A stretch of 33,807 nt of DNA from Selenomonas sp. ND2010. GTDB taxonomy: Bacteria > Bacillota > Negativicutes > Selenomonadales > Selenomonadaceae. Shown piece after piece: positions 10,325 to 18,786 of the stretch (its first letter is position 1; every line of letters begins with the position of its first letter). The stretch spans positions 1 through 33,807 of the forward strand of contig NZ_JNKI01000026.1 in NCBI RefSeq assembly GCF_000702005.1, in the 5' to 3' direction. The notes beneath the pieces were generated by a model. That model did not search any database. It saw only the letters and a program-made list of their open reading frames with translations, and was not told the DNA's origin. The translations under genes were made by a program, and so were the position numbers.

Positions 10325-11005
10325 TTAGAGCTGAACCGGGATACCAGGGCCCATCGTTGCGCTGACCGTAATGGAGCGCATGTACTGGCCTTTAGCAGCA
10401 GCCGGTTTTACACGGTTCAGTGTATCAATCAGGGCCTGGAAGTTCTGCTGAAGCTTCTCAGCGTCGAAGGATGCCTTACCGATCGGGCAATGTACATTAC
10501 CAGCTTTGTCGGTACGGTACTCGACTTTACCTGCTTTAATCTCGGAAATAGCCTTCGTGAGATCCATCGTAACCGTGCCCAGTTTCGGGTTCGGCATGAG
10601 GCCGCGAGGACCAAGGACCTTACCAAGACGACCGACAGTGCCCATCATGTCCGGAGTAGCGACAGCGACATCGAAGTCGAGCCAGCCGCCCTGGATTTTC
10701 TGGACGATTTCATCGGAACCAACGAAGTCAGCACCTGCTGCTTCTGCTTCCTTAACTTTCTCGCCTTTTGCGAAGACGAGTACGCGCTTGGATTTACCCG
10801 TGCCATGCGGCAGGACCATAGCGCCGCGGACCTGCTGATCAGCGTATTTCGGATCAACGCCGAGACGTACATGCAGCTCGATAGTCTCATCGAACTTAGC
10901 CGTAGCCGTCTTCTTAACGAGATCCATAGCCTCAGCAGCCGTGTAGACCTTGCCAGCTTCTACGAGCTTGCAAGCGTCCTGATATTTCTTACCAGCTTTA
11001 GCCAT
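10325..11005 (-). CDS. rplA: 50S ribosomal protein L1
   Basis: This 226-residue protein is L1 of the mobile L1 stalk. Recognisable segments are [21 protein letters not shown] near the N-terminus, [18 protein letters not shown] (about residues 127-146) and the C-terminal [14 protein letters not shown]. Length is standard. AGGAG lies about 9 bases before the ATG. It follows rplK by 68 bases and precedes the L10 leader. Confidence 0.98.
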   Translation of the reverse strand: MAKAGKKYQDACKLVEAGKVYTAAEAMDLVKKTATAKFDETIELHVRLGVDPKYADQQVRGAMVLPHGTGKSKRVLVFAKGEKVKEAEAAGADFVGSDEIVQKIQGGWLDFDVAVATPDMMGTVGRLGKVLGPRGLMPNPKLGTVTMDLTKAISEIKAGKVEYRTDKAGNVHCPIGKASFDAEKLQQNFQALIDTLNRVKPAAAKGQYMRSITVSATMGPGIPVQL

Positions 11006-11073
11006 TGTAAGTAATCTCCTCTCGTGGTAATAACGGTAATTTGCCTCCCACGGGATGAAATCATCGACAACAA

Positions 11074-11499
11074 TTAGTCAACGATTTCAATACCCATGCT
11101 GCGTGCCGTACCCTCGATCATGCGGGTAGCAGCCTCGATGTCAGCAGCGTTGAGGTCAGCCATCTTGCTCTCAGCAATCTTCATTGCCTCTGCACGCGGC
11201 AGTTTAGCAACTTTGTTCTTGTTCGGCTCACCAGAAGCTTTGTCGATCTTAGCAGCCTTCTTCAGAAGAACAGCAGCCGGCGGAGTCTTGGTGATGAACG
11301 TGAAGGATCTATCCTCAAAAACCGTGATGACAACAGGGATGACAAGACCAGCCTGTGCCTTGGTTCTCTCGTTGAATTCCTTACAGAAGCCCATGATGTT
11401 GACACCAGCCTGACCAAGAGCCGGACCTACCGGAGGAGCCGGATTAGCTTTACCAGCAACAACCTGGAGCTTGACAATCTTAGAAACTTTCTTTGCCAT
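11074..11499 (-). CDS. rplK: 50S ribosomal protein L11
   Basis: This 141-residue protein is L11, part of the GTPase-associated centre. It shows the canonical [25 protein letters not shown] segment and the C-terminal RNA-binding domain ending in GTARSMGI. I choose the ATG at 11499 because GGGAGGTG lies 9 bases upstream; six in-frame codons further upstream would include that site. Located between nusG and rplA in the conserved order. Confidence 0.98.
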   Translation of the reverse strand: MAKKVSKIVKLQVVAGKANPAPPVGPALGQAGVNIMGFCKEFNERTKAQAGLVIPVVITVFEDRSFTFITKTPPAAVLLKKAAKIDKASGEPNKNKVAKLPRAEAMKIAESKMADLNAADIEAATRMIEGTARSMGIEIVD

Positions 11500-11539
11500 T
11501 GTATTTACACCTCCCAAAAATGGATTTTAGTGGCTTCAA

Positions 11540-12091
11540 TTAGAGCGTTTCGACCTGATTGAAGCCAAGGTCAATCGGGGTTTCTTCTACAAGAACCTTC
11601 AGTCGGCCTTTTTCCTGATCAATCTCAGAAACTGTGCCGGTGTAGTTCTCAAAAACACCCGAGTTGATGCGAACCACATCCCCGACGGAAACGTCCAGTT
11701 CGGGTTTGAGCTCTTCCTCGCCCATGGATTTCAAGATACGTTTCGCTTCAGCATCAGTAAGCGGAATCGGGTGTTTCTCGGAACCGACAAAACCCGTTAC
11801 ACCGGTGGTGTTGCGCACAACGTACCAGGAATGCTCATCAACAATCATGTCAACCAGCACATAGCCTGGGAAGACTTTTCTCGGAACGACTTTTTTCTTG
11901 CCGTCTTTGATTTCGACCTCATCCTCTACCGGAACGACGACATTAAAAATCATGTCGCTCATGTTGGCCGTGTGAATCAGGCGCTCGAGATTTGCTTTAA
12001 CCTTATTCTCGTAACCTGAATAGGTATGAATTACATACCATGCTCTGCCAGGATTATCCTGACGGAGATCCATCTCGTCCTTGTCTGCCAT
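11540..12091 (-). CDS. nusG: transcription termination/antitermination factor NusG
   Basis: This 183-residue protein is NusG, which binds RNA polymerase and modulates pausing and termination. The NGN domain (WYVIHTYSGYENKVKANLE from residue 18) is followed by the KOW domain (VGDVVRINSGVFENYTGTVSEID). A short charged N-terminal extension (about 16 residues, DKDEMDLRQD) precedes the NGN fold. It starts 16 bases after secE and is followed by rplK, the standard order. Confidence 0.98.
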   Translation of the reverse strand: MADKDEMDLRQDNPGRAWYVIHTYSGYENKVKANLERLIHTANMSDMIFNVVVPVEDEVEIKDGKKKVVPRKVFPGYVLVDMIVDEHSWYVVRNTTGVTGFVGSEKHPIPLTDAEAKRILKSMGEEELKPELDVSVGDVVRINSGVFENYTGTVSEIDQEKGRLKVLVEETPIDLGFNQVETL

Positions 12092-12107
12092 GCTTATCTC
12101 ACCCTGC

Positions 12108-12281
12108 TTACCTTAAAATGATGTGGAACAATCTTGCAAAGACCGTATCGCAGAACCAAATCAGGGCGCAGACAATCGCAACAGCGATGCCGACAACTAT
12201 CGTATAGTTGAAAAGCTCCTTCTTTGTTGCCCAGGATACTTTTTTCATCTCGGCGATTACTTCGTCTATGAATTTCTTCAC
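12108..12281 (-). CDS. secE: preprotein translocase subunit SecE
   Basis: This 57-residue protein is the small single-span SecE of the SecYEG channel. The N-terminal FIDEVIAEMKKVSWATKKEL carries the conserved KKVSWP-like motif, here with Ala in place of the usual Pro, followed by one transmembrane helix (TIVVGIAVAIVCALIWF). The start is GTG, with GGAG about 13 bases upstream. Position between rpmG and nusG supports the call. Confidence 0.95.
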   Translation of the reverse strand: MKKFIDEVIAEMKKVSWATKKELFNYTIVVGIAVAIVCALIWFCDTVFARLFHIILR

Positions 12282-12317
12282 AGTTACTTCACATCTCCGT
12301 TCAACCCGCTAAAGCGA

Positions 12318-12467
12318 TTATTTCGTCTCTTTGTGCAGCGTGTGCTTCTTGCAGAACTTGCAGTACTTATTGAACTCCAGACGATCCGGGTTGTTCTTCT
12401 TGTTCTTGTTGGTACGGTAGTTGCGGCTTTTGCACTCCGTGCACTCCAACGTGATATTGTTGCGCAT
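12318..12467 (-). CDS. rpmG: 50S ribosomal protein L33 (zinc-binding form)
   Basis: This 49-residue protein is L33. The two CxxC pairs (CTEC near residue 9 and CKFC near residue 37) mark the zinc-binding C+ type. AAGGGGTG precedes the ATG. It is the first gene of the rpmG-secE-nusG-rplKAJL series and is driven by the promoter at 12525-12553. Confidence 0.97.
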   Translation of the reverse strand: MRNNITLECTECKSRNYRTNKNKKNNPDRLEFNKYCKFCKKHTLHKETK

Positions 12468-12524
12468 CTCTTATTACACCCCTTACGCTCAGAAACTATG
12501 ACTCTTTCACAATGTCACTAATAC

Positions 12525-12553
12525 AATTTATCACACTTGCTAAAGGCTGTCAA
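12525..12553 (-). promoter_or_regulatory. promoter of the rpmG-secE-nusG-rplKAJL operon
   Basis: On the minus strand a perfect -35 TTGACA and -10 TAAATT are 17 bases apart, about 60 bases upstream of rpmG. The upstream side is AT-rich, with a T-run at 12554-12561. Confidence 0.8.
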
Positions 12554-12603
12554 TAAAAAAACCTTGACAAGGCGAAATTATTTTTCGACATTATACATAA
12601 ATA

Positions 12604-12623
12604 AAACCCCTTCTACAGGGGTT
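12604..12623 (-). terminator. terminator of the tRNA operon
   Basis: On the minus strand AACCCCT and AGGGGTT pair across a five-base loop, followed by TTATTTAT. It lies about 13 bases after the last tRNA. Confidence 0.75.
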
Positions 12624-12635
12624 CATTTGTAAATT

Positions 12636-12712
12636 TGGTGGCGGCGAAGAGATTTGAACTCCTGACACTGCGGGTATGAACCGCATGCTCTAGCCAACTG
12701 AGCTACGCCGCC
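12636..12712 (-). tRNA. tRNA-Met (CAT), elongator
   Basis: The minus-strand sequence folds into a complete cloverleaf: acceptor GGCGGCG/CGCCGCC, D arm GCTC..GAGC, anticodon stem TGCGG/CCGCA with loop TTCATAC, T arm AGGAG TTCAAAT CTCTT, discriminator A and encoded CCA. The normal G1-C72 pair marks it as elongator rather than initiator, although a CAT tRNA could also be the tRNA-Ile2 lysidine substrate. Confidence 0.93.
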
Positions 12713-12720
12713 AGAATATA

Positions 12721-12796
12721 TGGAGCTGATAACCAGGATTGAACTGGTGACCTTATCCTTACCAAGGATACGCTCTACCGACTGAGCTATATCAGC
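12721..12796 (-). tRNA. tRNA-Thr (GGT)
   Basis: Cloverleaf with acceptor GCTGATA/TATCAGC, anticodon stem TATCC/GGATA and loop TTGGTAA (anticodon GGT), T arm CCAGTTCAATCCTGG, discriminator T and encoded CCA. It lies 8 bases upstream of tRNA-Met in the operon. Confidence 0.95.
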
Positions 12797-12808
12797 GATT
12801 CCAGCATT

Positions 12809-12884
<76 letters not shown>

Positions 12885-12922
12885 ATAATAAAAATTATCT
12901 TCGAATGTTGGGTATTATCATT

Positions 12923-12998
<76 letters not shown>

Positions 12999-13051
12999 AT
13001 ATTTCTGCATCCGTGATGCTTTGCTTTCGCATCACCGGCTGACAAGAAATT

Positions 13052-13080
13052 ATTATAGAGCATAGCACGGAATCCGTCAA
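13052..13080 (-). promoter_or_regulatory. promoter of the tRNA operon
   Basis: On the minus strand a -35 TTGACG and a perfect -10 TATAAT are 17 bases apart. Transcription would begin about 45 bases before the first tRNA-fMet. Confidence 0.85.
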
Positions 13081-13100
13081 CCCCTTTTTTGAAAAAAAAT

Positions 13101-13137
13101 AAAAAAATTAGCAGAAGATTTCTCTCCTGCTAATTTT
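13101..13137 (-). terminator. terminator after the phosphofructokinase gene
   Basis: On the minus strand AAAATTAGCAG and CTGCTAATTTT pair across about 12 bases, followed by a long T/A-rich tract with seven or more T residues. Confidence 0.88.
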
Positions 13138-13157
13138 CCGTCGCTTCAAGCGCTGAC

Positions 13158-14447
13158 TTATTTCTTTTTCTTAGTTGCACTAGCTGCTTTCTCTTCTTTA
13201 TCATCAAAGAGATACAAATAACGTTCTTTGAACTTTTTCGGCTCCATACGGTAGGCATTGGCCAGGCCTGGATCCTCGAGATCTTCTCTCTCCAAACGCA
13301 TCATGAGCCCGCGGGCAATCCGATACTGAATGGAATCGATATTGACCTTGCGAACCATTGTTTTACCCGTTGCCGGATCTTTAATATCTTCAAAACGCAT
13401 GGGAACCGCCTTGTTATCCTGAATCGTAATCAAAGCACCACTATCGCCAGCCATGAGGAATTTGACGGCCGAATAACCCAGGGAGCGCGCATAATCGATA
13501 TCATAAGCAATTGGCGCCGTGCAACGGAGCTCATACCCAATTTCCTTATCAATAACCGAAATCTTGATTCCAAGTTTTTTTACTTCTGCCAATACAGCCT
13601 GCTTGAGAATCTCACCGAAGTCAAGCTCACTATAGCGGATATGTCCATGTTCATCTTTGACTACCGTACCCAGTTTTTCAAAATCTTCCGGCGCGATTTT
13701 CTCGATGACACCCTCAGCAATAACCGCTACACCATAATTCTTGCCAGTCAAATAACGTTTAACTACTGACCCCGTGATGATATCAACGATCTGCTGCAGC
13801 GGAATCTTTTCTTCAGGGAACTCCTCAGGAATTACCGTAAGAGCTGCTCCCGCACTTCGTCCCATACCCAGAGCCAGATGACCTGCGGTCCGCCCCATCG
13901 CAATGGTGAAATACCAACGATTGTTAGTCGTGCGGGCATCTTCCATGAGGTTTTCAATCTCAGTCGTAGCAAAAGCACGTGCCGTTTCAAAGCCAAAAGT
14001 CGGAACACCTTCCGGAAGCGGCAAATCGTTATCAATTGTCTTTGGGACATGAACGACATTGATGGTGCGCCCCATCTTGCGCGCATATTCTGAAACCGCT
14101 GCCGAGCTGTAGGCCGTGTCATCGCCACCAATCGTCACGAGATGCGTAACGCCGAGCTCTGTGAGCGTCTCGACAACCGTACGCAGATCCGACTCTTTTT
14201 TCGTCGGATTAAAACGTGACATCTTGAGGATGCAGCCACCAGTCAGGTGAATCCGACTGATATTCTTGGGTTCCAGACGAACATAATTCTTTTCTCCACG
14301 ACCGATGCGGGAAAAACCGTCGTAAATCCCTAAGACATCCCAGCCATGACGAGTTGCCTCATTGACTACACCTGAGATAACGCTGTTGATGCCTGGCGCC
14401 GGTCCACCGCCGCAAACAATGGCAATAACATTTTTGATACCAATCAT
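13158..14447 (-). CDS. pfp: 6-phosphofructokinase, probably PPi-dependent
   Basis: This 429-residue cytoplasmic protein phosphorylates fructose 6-phosphate. The first glycine-rich loop is GGGPAPGIN (about 13-21). Residues 107-110 are GGDD: the second Asp replaces the Gly found in ATP-dependent enzymes (GGDG) and is the hallmark of PPi-type enzymes. The catalytic segment is PKTIDND (135-141); the Lys before TIDND also fits the PPi group, which uses it for the phosphate donor. MGRTAGHLA follows at about 184. A Lys-rich tail ends the protein. It appears monocistronic with its own terminator; no clear promoter is visible upstream. Donor specificity is inferred from motifs only. Confidence 0.88.
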   Translation of the reverse strand: MIGIKNVIAIVCGGGPAPGINSVISGVVNEATRHGWDVLGIYDGFSRIGRGEKNYVRLEPKNISRIHLTGGCILKMSRFNPTKKESDLRTVVETLTELGVTHLVTIGGDDTAYSSAAVSEYARKMGRTINVVHVPKTIDNDLPLPEGVPTFGFETARAFATTEIENLMEDARTTNNRWYFTIAMGRTAGHLALGMGRSAGAALTVIPEEFPEEKIPLQQIVDIITGSVVKRYLTGKNYGVAVIAEGVIEKIAPEDFEKLGTVVKDEHGHIRYSELDFGEILKQAVLAEVKKLGIKISVIDKEIGYELRCTAPIAYDIDYARSLGYSAVKFLMAGDSGALITIQDNKAVPMRFEDIKDPATGKTMVRKVNIDSIQYRIARGLMMRLEREDLEDPGLANAYRMEPKKFKERYLYLFDDKEEKAASATKKKK

Positions 14448-14552
14448 GGAATCTCCCCCTTTTATTTGGTTACAGTGAAAGTTTTCGACCTTTTTTCAGG
14501 ATTTCCTGCCTGTTTTGATGGATTTTTTGAAAATTTACGACAACTATCCAAC

Positions 14553-14591
14553 AAAAAAACTTCCCGATAGAACCTATCAGGAAGTTTTTTT
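14553..14591 (-). terminator. terminator of the map-helicase pair
   Basis: On the minus strand AAAAAAACTTCC-TGATAG and CTATCGGGAAGTTTTTTT form a stem ending in seven T residues. It begins two bases past the helicase stop codon. Confidence 0.88.
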
Positions 14592-14592
14592 A

Positions 14593-15912
14593 TTAGTGCC
14601 GCCCCATCTTGGAACGATTGCCAAAGTTTGTTTTTGTTTTCTTTGGCGCAGCCGCACGGCGGCTTCGCCCGTTGCGCCCCTTATGCGATGCGCCCTTGCG
14701 ATTGGCGTACTTGGAAAGAGGCTTCGTCTTTTTTTTCTTCTCTTCGCGTTTTTTGCGAATTTCCTGCAAGATTTGCGCCTGCTTCTCCTGGCGTTTATGA
14801 TGGCGCTCCGAATGCTCCTTACGAATACGATTCTTGATACCTGTCTCAATACGACGCAATAAATCGTATTGCCGTGCATTGACAAAAGTCACCGCTTTTC
14901 CCTGCTGACCTGCACGACCAGTACGTCCGATGCGGTGAATATAGCTTTCTGCATCATGCGGAATATCGTAGTTGAAGACATGGGTCACACCTTCAATATC
15001 AAGGCCACGAGCTGCAATATCCGTAGCACAAAGTATCTGAAGCTCCGCTTTACGGAAACGCTTGAGTACCAGGGCACGCTGCACCTGTGACAAATCACCA
15101 TGAAGCTCATCCACCAGGTAGCCACGAGCCGCTAATGCCATCGTAACCATGTGCGCACGTTGTTTGGTATGACAAAATACCATAGCCAAATACGGATTAT
15201 CTCCATTAATACATTCACACAGACGGTCGATTTTCTGTTCTTCCGTTGTATCAATGATAACCTGCTCAATGGCATCCAGTGTCACATGCTCACTTTTTAT
15301 TTTGATATTTTCAGGAGCCCGCATATAACGAGCTGCCAATGCCTTGATGCGGTCCGGCATCGTAGCGGAAAACAGCGTCAGCTGACGATCATTAGCAGAA
15401 GCCTTCAATAATACTTCTACATCCTCAATAAAACCCAGCCGCATCATTTCATCTGCTTCATCCAGAACCACCTTATTGACTTTTGACAAATCAATGGTAC
15501 CGCGGCGCAGATGGTCGAGCAGACGTCCCGGTGTCCCGATGATGAGCTGCGGATGCCGACGAAGTTTCTGTTTCTGGCGTTCAATATCCTGCCCACCGTA
15601 AATAACCAATGAACTAACGCCAGCAGCCTCACCTACCACAGCTGCCACTTTGGCGATCTGGATCGCGAGTTCACGAGTTGGTGTTACCACTAGGGCTTGA
15701 GCCACGTCAGCCTGGGGCTTGATTTTTTCCAGGATAGGCAGCAAAAATGCTAGCGTCTTGCCGGTACCAGTCTGGGCCTGAGCAATGACATCCTTACCCG
15801 CACGAACTAGTGGAATCGCTGTCTCCTGAACAGGAGTCGCCTCTTTGATTCCCTTGTTGCGCAGCACCTTGCATACGTTATCGCTGATTCCTAATTCTTT
15901 AAATGCGGTCAT
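14593..15912 (-). CDS. DEAD-box ATP-dependent RNA helicase
   Basis: This 439-residue protein is a DEAD-box RNA helicase. In order it shows the Q motif (ATPVQETAI), motif I AQTGTGKT, PTRELA, TPGRL, DEAD, SAT, then in the second RecA domain ATDIAARGLDI and HRIGRTGRAG. The last ~85 residues form a strongly basic Lys/Arg tail expected to bind RNA, similar to CshA/RhlE-type proteins; the precise subfamily is uncertain. The ATG chosen overlaps the map stop codon (TAATG), with GGAGGT 13 bases upstream, so translation is probably coupled to map. A longer in-frame reading would start inside map and lacks a ribosome site. Confidence 0.96.
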   Translation of the reverse strand: MTAFKELGISDNVCKVLRNKGIKEATPVQETAIPLVRAGKDVIAQAQTGTGKTLAFLLPILEKIKPQADVAQALVVTPTRELAIQIAKVAAVVGEAAGVSSLVIYGGQDIERQKQKLRRHPQLIIGTPGRLLDHLRRGTIDLSKVNKVVLDEADEMMRLGFIEDVEVLLKASANDRQLTLFSATMPDRIKALAARYMRAPENIKIKSEHVTLDAIEQVIIDTTEEQKIDRLCECINGDNPYLAMVFCHTKQRAHMVTMALAARGYLVDELHGDLSQVQRALVLKRFRKAELQILCATDIAARGLDIEGVTHVFNYDIPHDAESYIHRIGRTGRAGQQGKAVTFVNARQYDLLRRIETGIKNRIRKEHSERHHKRQEKQAQILQEIRKKREEKKKKTKPLSKYANRKGASHKGRNGRSRRAAAPKKTKTNFGNRSKMGRH

Positions 15913-16784
15913 TACGACGACAATACCTCCGTACCTGTTTCCGTGATGAGAATCGTCTTCTCCCACTGAGCTGACAGTTTTTTATCCTTCGTGCGCACCG
16001 TCCAATTATCACTGCTGTCCACGGTGACCTGCTTCTTGCCAACATTAATCATCGGCTCAACGGTCAGCACCATGCCCGGCACTAACAACATGCCAGTATT
16101 CGCTTCACCCTCATGGGCTACAAACGGCTCCATGTGAAAATCCTTGCCAACACCATGTCCTCCCAAATCCGTTACCACGGAGTAACCATTTAGATGTGCA
16201 TAATCCCCGCAAGCGGCACTGATATCTCCTACAAAATGCCAAGGCTTGGCCGCAGCAATACCGCGTTCCATACATTCTTTTGTAATACGCACCAATTTCT
16301 CTGCCTCCGGCGAGACATTTCCTACCATAAACATACGGGATGCATCGGCATAGTAGCCATCCAACGTCGTCGTTATATCAATATTGAGGATGTCGCCCTC
16401 CTTCAAAATCGTCTTCGTCGACGGGATGCCATGACAAACTACTTCATTGATGGAAATGCAGCAGCTCTTCGGAAAGCCTTCATAATTAAGGCAGGACGGA
16501 TAACCACCGCGCTCTACAATGTAATCATGGACCGCTTTATCAATAGAAGCCGTGTCCACGCCCGCTTTTACCAAAGACCCTGCCAAATCCAATGCACCAT
16601 CATTGATCACCCCCGCTTTGCGGATACCTTCGATATCATGGGCATTGTTGATAATTTTCTTCGGCGGAGGGCACTGCCCCAAAAATACGTTGAATTTCAT
16701 CTCATCCAAACGCTCATCAAAATCGGCATGACACTTCTTATATTTTTTGCCACTGCCACACCAGCACAAATCATTTCTCTGCAT
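15912..16784 (-). CDS. map: methionine aminopeptidase type I with SEC-C zinc motif
   Basis: This 290-residue cytosolic enzyme removes the initiator methionine from new proteins. It opens with a SEC-C motif (CWCGSGKKYKKCH, residues 7-19), a zinc site that in some map proteins helps ribosome association. The pita-bread catalytic domain follows, with the metal ligands and His in CHGIPS, LNIDITTTLDGYYADASRMF, GHGVGKDFH, LTVEPMI and the final TETGTE. The ATG at 16784 is chosen because AAGGAG lies about 12 bases upstream; an in-frame start 11 codons earlier includes that site. It is the first gene of a pair with a DEAD-box helicase. Confidence 0.95.
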   Translation of the reverse strand: MQRNDLCWCGSGKKYKKCHADFDERLDEMKFNVFLGQCPPPKKIINNAHDIEGIRKAGVINDGALDLAGSLVKAGVDTASIDKAVHDYIVERGGYPSCLNYEGFPKSCCISINEVVCHGIPSTKTILKEGDILNIDITTTLDGYYADASRMFMVGNVSPEAEKLVRITKECMERGIAAAKPWHFVGDISAACGDYAHLNGYSVVTDLGGHGVGKDFHMEPFVAHEGEANTGMLLVPGMVLTVEPMINVGKKQVTVDSSDNWTVRTKDKKLSAQWEKTILITETGTEVLSS

Positions 16785-16858
16785 AAATTGCAATATCTCC
16801 TTTATATATGGAATCAACTTCCGTGGTTCCTAATCAAATACAGCACATTTTATTATAG

Positions 16859-16903
16859 CGCGATTGTTACATATTGGCTATAGGTAAAAATGGAACAATC
16901 GCG
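16859..16903. promoter_or_regulatory. 10-bp inverted repeat in the map / NlpC divergent region
   Basis: CGCGATTGTT (16859-16868) and AACAATCGCG (16894-16903) are perfect inverted copies 25 bases apart. A minus-strand TATAAT for map lies at its left edge (about 16852-16857). It may be an operator or a hairpin. No regulator can be named. Confidence 0.45.
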
Positions 16904-16940
16904 TTTCGTCAGAACAGCTCCAGCAGTTCTTATGACCCAG

Positions 16941-16970
16941 TTGACCTCTCAGGTACTAACATGATATAAT
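16941..16970 (+). promoter_or_regulatory. promoter of the NlpC/P60 gene
   Basis: TTGACC and a perfect TATAAT are separated by 18 bases, about 60 bases upstream of the start codon. Confidence 0.75.
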
Positions 16971-17029
16971 ATCAAAAGTTTAAATTGAAAATTAGAGATT
17001 GATATGTACTATTTTGAGGAGGTCTTCTA

Positions 17030-17701
17030 TTGCGTAGAAAAATTGGTGCTATGCTTTTAGCCGCCGCATTCTGTTTTTCGTTTCCTTCGGTCAGCGATGC
17101 AGCGGCGTTCCGTCTCGGTGACACTGGACAGGAAGTAACAGAAATCCAGCAGGCTTTGGCCAGCTCCGGTTACGATGTAAGTGTTGACGGCGACTTTGGT
17201 CCAGCTACCCAGGAAGCGGTCCGTCAGTTCCAAAAGGATAATCATCTTGATGTCGATGGACTTGTCGGCGCGCAATCCTATGAGATGCTGCTTCACCGTC
17301 CGATGCCAAACATAAAACCAGAATCCTACATCAGCAGTGGCAATAACGTCATCGATACTGCCCAGCAGTTCCTCGGCGTTCCGTATGTGTGGGGCGGTTC
17401 CTCTCCGAGTGGCTTTGATTGTTCTGGTTTCGTACAATATGTCTTCGCCCGCTGTGGCATCGACTTGCCGCGAACGGCAGATGTCCAGGCAACGGCTGGT
17501 ATACCAGTTAGCAAAGCGGAGCTTCAGCCCGGCGACTTGGTATTCTTCGCTGGTGATTATGTGAACATTTCTCACGTAGGTATTTACGTGGGCAACGGCA
17601 AGATGATTCATGCCTCCACTACTTACGGCATTGCTTACGATGATTTATCCCGTGATTATCGGGTAGCCCATTACGCTGGTGCCTGCCGCGTACTTCAGTA
17701 A
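17030..17701 (+). CDS. secreted NlpC/P60 peptidoglycan endopeptidase with PG-binding domain
   Basis: This 223-residue protein is a cell wall hydrolase that probably cuts stem peptides. A signal peptide (about 1-26, basic start then hydrophobic core ending SDAAA) is followed by a peptidoglycan-binding type 1 domain (FRLGDTGQEVTEIQQAL..., about 27-88) and an NlpC/P60 domain from about 104. The catalytic Cys is in FDCSGF (residue 131) and the His in SHVGIYVG (residue 182). The start is TTG, supported by GAGGAGG about 8 bases upstream. It has its own promoter and terminator and is followed by a polysaccharide deacetylase, suggesting a small envelope-modelling cluster. Confidence 0.93.
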   Translation: MRRKIGAMLLAAAFCFSFPSVSDAAAFRLGDTGQEVTEIQQALASSGYDVSVDGDFGPATQEAVRQFQKDNHLDVDGLVGAQSYEMLLHRPMPNIKPESYISSGNNVIDTAQQFLGVPYVWGGSSPSGFDCSGFVQYVFARCGIDLPRTADVQATAGIPVSKAELQPGDLVFFAGDYVNISHVGIYVGNGKMIHASTTYGIAYDDLSRDYRVAHYAGACRVLQ

Positions 17702-17712
17702 AACAACACCAT

Positions 17713-17744
17713 AAAACTCCCTGTCTTCGGACGGGGAGTTTTTC
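17713..17744 (+). terminator. terminator after the NlpC/P60 gene
   Basis: AAACTCCCTGTC TTCG GACGGGGAGTTTTT forms a stem with a TTCG loop and T-run, 12 bases past the stop codon. Confidence 0.9.
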
Positions 17745-17746
17745 AT

Positions 17747-17775
17747 TTGACATGTCTACTTGATTGTATTATATT
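17747..17775 (+). promoter_or_regulatory. promoter of the polysaccharide deacetylase gene
   Basis: A perfect TTGACA is followed after 17 bases by TATATT, immediately downstream of the preceding terminator and about 38 bases before the start codon. Confidence 0.8.
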
Positions 17776-17812
17776 AGACAGGATTGAATACTAAAAAAGG
17801 ATGTGTCTACTC

Positions 17813-18658
17813 ATGACAACCTGGATAAAGCGCCTGAGTATCTTTGCGCTTACACTTTTGTTAATCGGCTTTGCTGTTTGTGCCTATCTGATGCACACAG
17901 CCGCCCAATCTGTCCCTGTGCTCAATTACCATCAAATCAACGATCGCGATGAAAACGCCTTGACCGTCCACACGGACCAGTTTGAGGCCCAAATGAAATA
18001 TCTGGCCGACAATGGTTTTCACACCATTACGCCAGCTGAGATGTTCGACGCTTGGGAAAACGGTACCGAACTGCCCGATAAACCGGTCGTTCTCACTTTC
18101 GACGATGGATATGTGGATAACTACCGCAACGCTTACCCTATTCTTGAAAAGTACAATTTAAAAGGTACGATTTTCTTAATTTCTGATTATGTGAGCACTT
18201 ATCCCAATTACTTGACCTGGGCTCAGGTCGAGGAAATGCAGGAAAGCGGCCGCATCGATTTTGAGAGCCATACCCTTTCCCATATGGAGCTGGATTCTAC
18301 CAGCCCCGAGGAAACCTGGAAGCAGCTTGACGGTTCAAAAAAAGCCTTAGAATGGCACTTGCAAAAAGAAGTAAATTTCATTGCTTATCCCTGCGGTTCC
18401 TATGATGATGAACTCATCAAAATGACCAAGGATGCTGGATATCGCGCTGCTTTTACCGTCAATTACGGCGTCAGCAGCCAGAACGAAAATCCATTTGTCT
18501 TGGACCGCATACCAATCTTCGGCTGCACGGATCACACCCAACTGCGTTTCAAATTGCGCTTGGAATATTCTCCGATTTTCGCACCGTTAGCCAAAATCCA
18601 CAAAAACCTATTGACGAACGGCCACACATTCCTGGCCAAATTTATTCCGACCCCATAA
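17813..18658 (+). CDS. membrane-anchored polysaccharide deacetylase (NodB domain)
   Basis: This 281-residue protein carries one N-terminal hydrophobic helix (about 8-27, signal anchor) and a NodB-type carbohydrate esterase 4 domain outside the membrane. Motif 1 is TFDDGY (95-100) with the catalytic and metal Asp pair; motif 2 is SHTLSH with metal ligands His153 and His157; motif 3 is YPCGSYDD (192-199). It probably removes acetyl groups from an envelope polysaccharide or peptidoglycan; the substrate cannot be read from the sequence. The ATG at 17813 is preferred over one four codons upstream because AAAGGA then lies at a workable distance. Confidence 0.92.
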   Translation: MTTWIKRLSIFALTLLLIGFAVCAYLMHTAAQSVPVLNYHQINDRDENALTVHTDQFEAQMKYLADNGFHTITPAEMFDAWENGTELPDKPVVLTFDDGYVDNYRNAYPILEKYNLKGTIFLISDYVSTYPNYLTWAQVEEMQESGRIDFESHTLSHMELDSTSPEETWKQLDGSKKALEWHLQKEVNFIAYPCGSYDDELIKMTKDAGYRAAFTVNYGVSSQNENPFVLDRIPIFGCTDHTQLRFKLRLEYSPIFAPLAKIHKNLLTNGHTFLAKFIPTP

Positions 18659-18712
18659 GCTTTTGATCCGCTAAAAGGGTCTGTGAAAAATCCCTTTATA
18701 TTGACACAAAAT

Positions 18713-18760
18713 ATAGAAGCCTCCATAAGATTGATGAATCTACCTTATGGAGGCTTCTAT
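18713..18760. terminator. strong hairpin terminator after the deacetylase gene
   Basis: ATAGAAGCCTCCATAAG and its perfect complement CTTATGGAGGCTTCTAT enclose 14 bases. It lies 55 bases after the stop codon, just before the palindromic element. The following T-run is short, so termination strength is uncertain. A weaker stem (AAAGGG/CCCTTT) precedes it at about 18673-18699. Confidence 0.75.
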
Positions 18761-18786
18761 TAATTTATCCACGCACTTTTTACCAA

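Noticed and set aside
10244-11014. A 256-codon plus-strand frame opposite rplA
   Set aside because: Antisense shadow of a conserved ribosomal protein gene, with no ribosome site and no family resemblance.
12123-12521. A plus-strand frame opposite secE and rpmG
   Set aside because: It overlaps two recognisable minus-strand genes whose ribosome sites and protein motifs are clear.
12561-12575. Short palindrome CCTTGACAAGG upstream of the rpmG promoter
   Set aside because: Too short to support as an operator, and its central TTGACA on the plus strand has no matching -10 leading to a gene.
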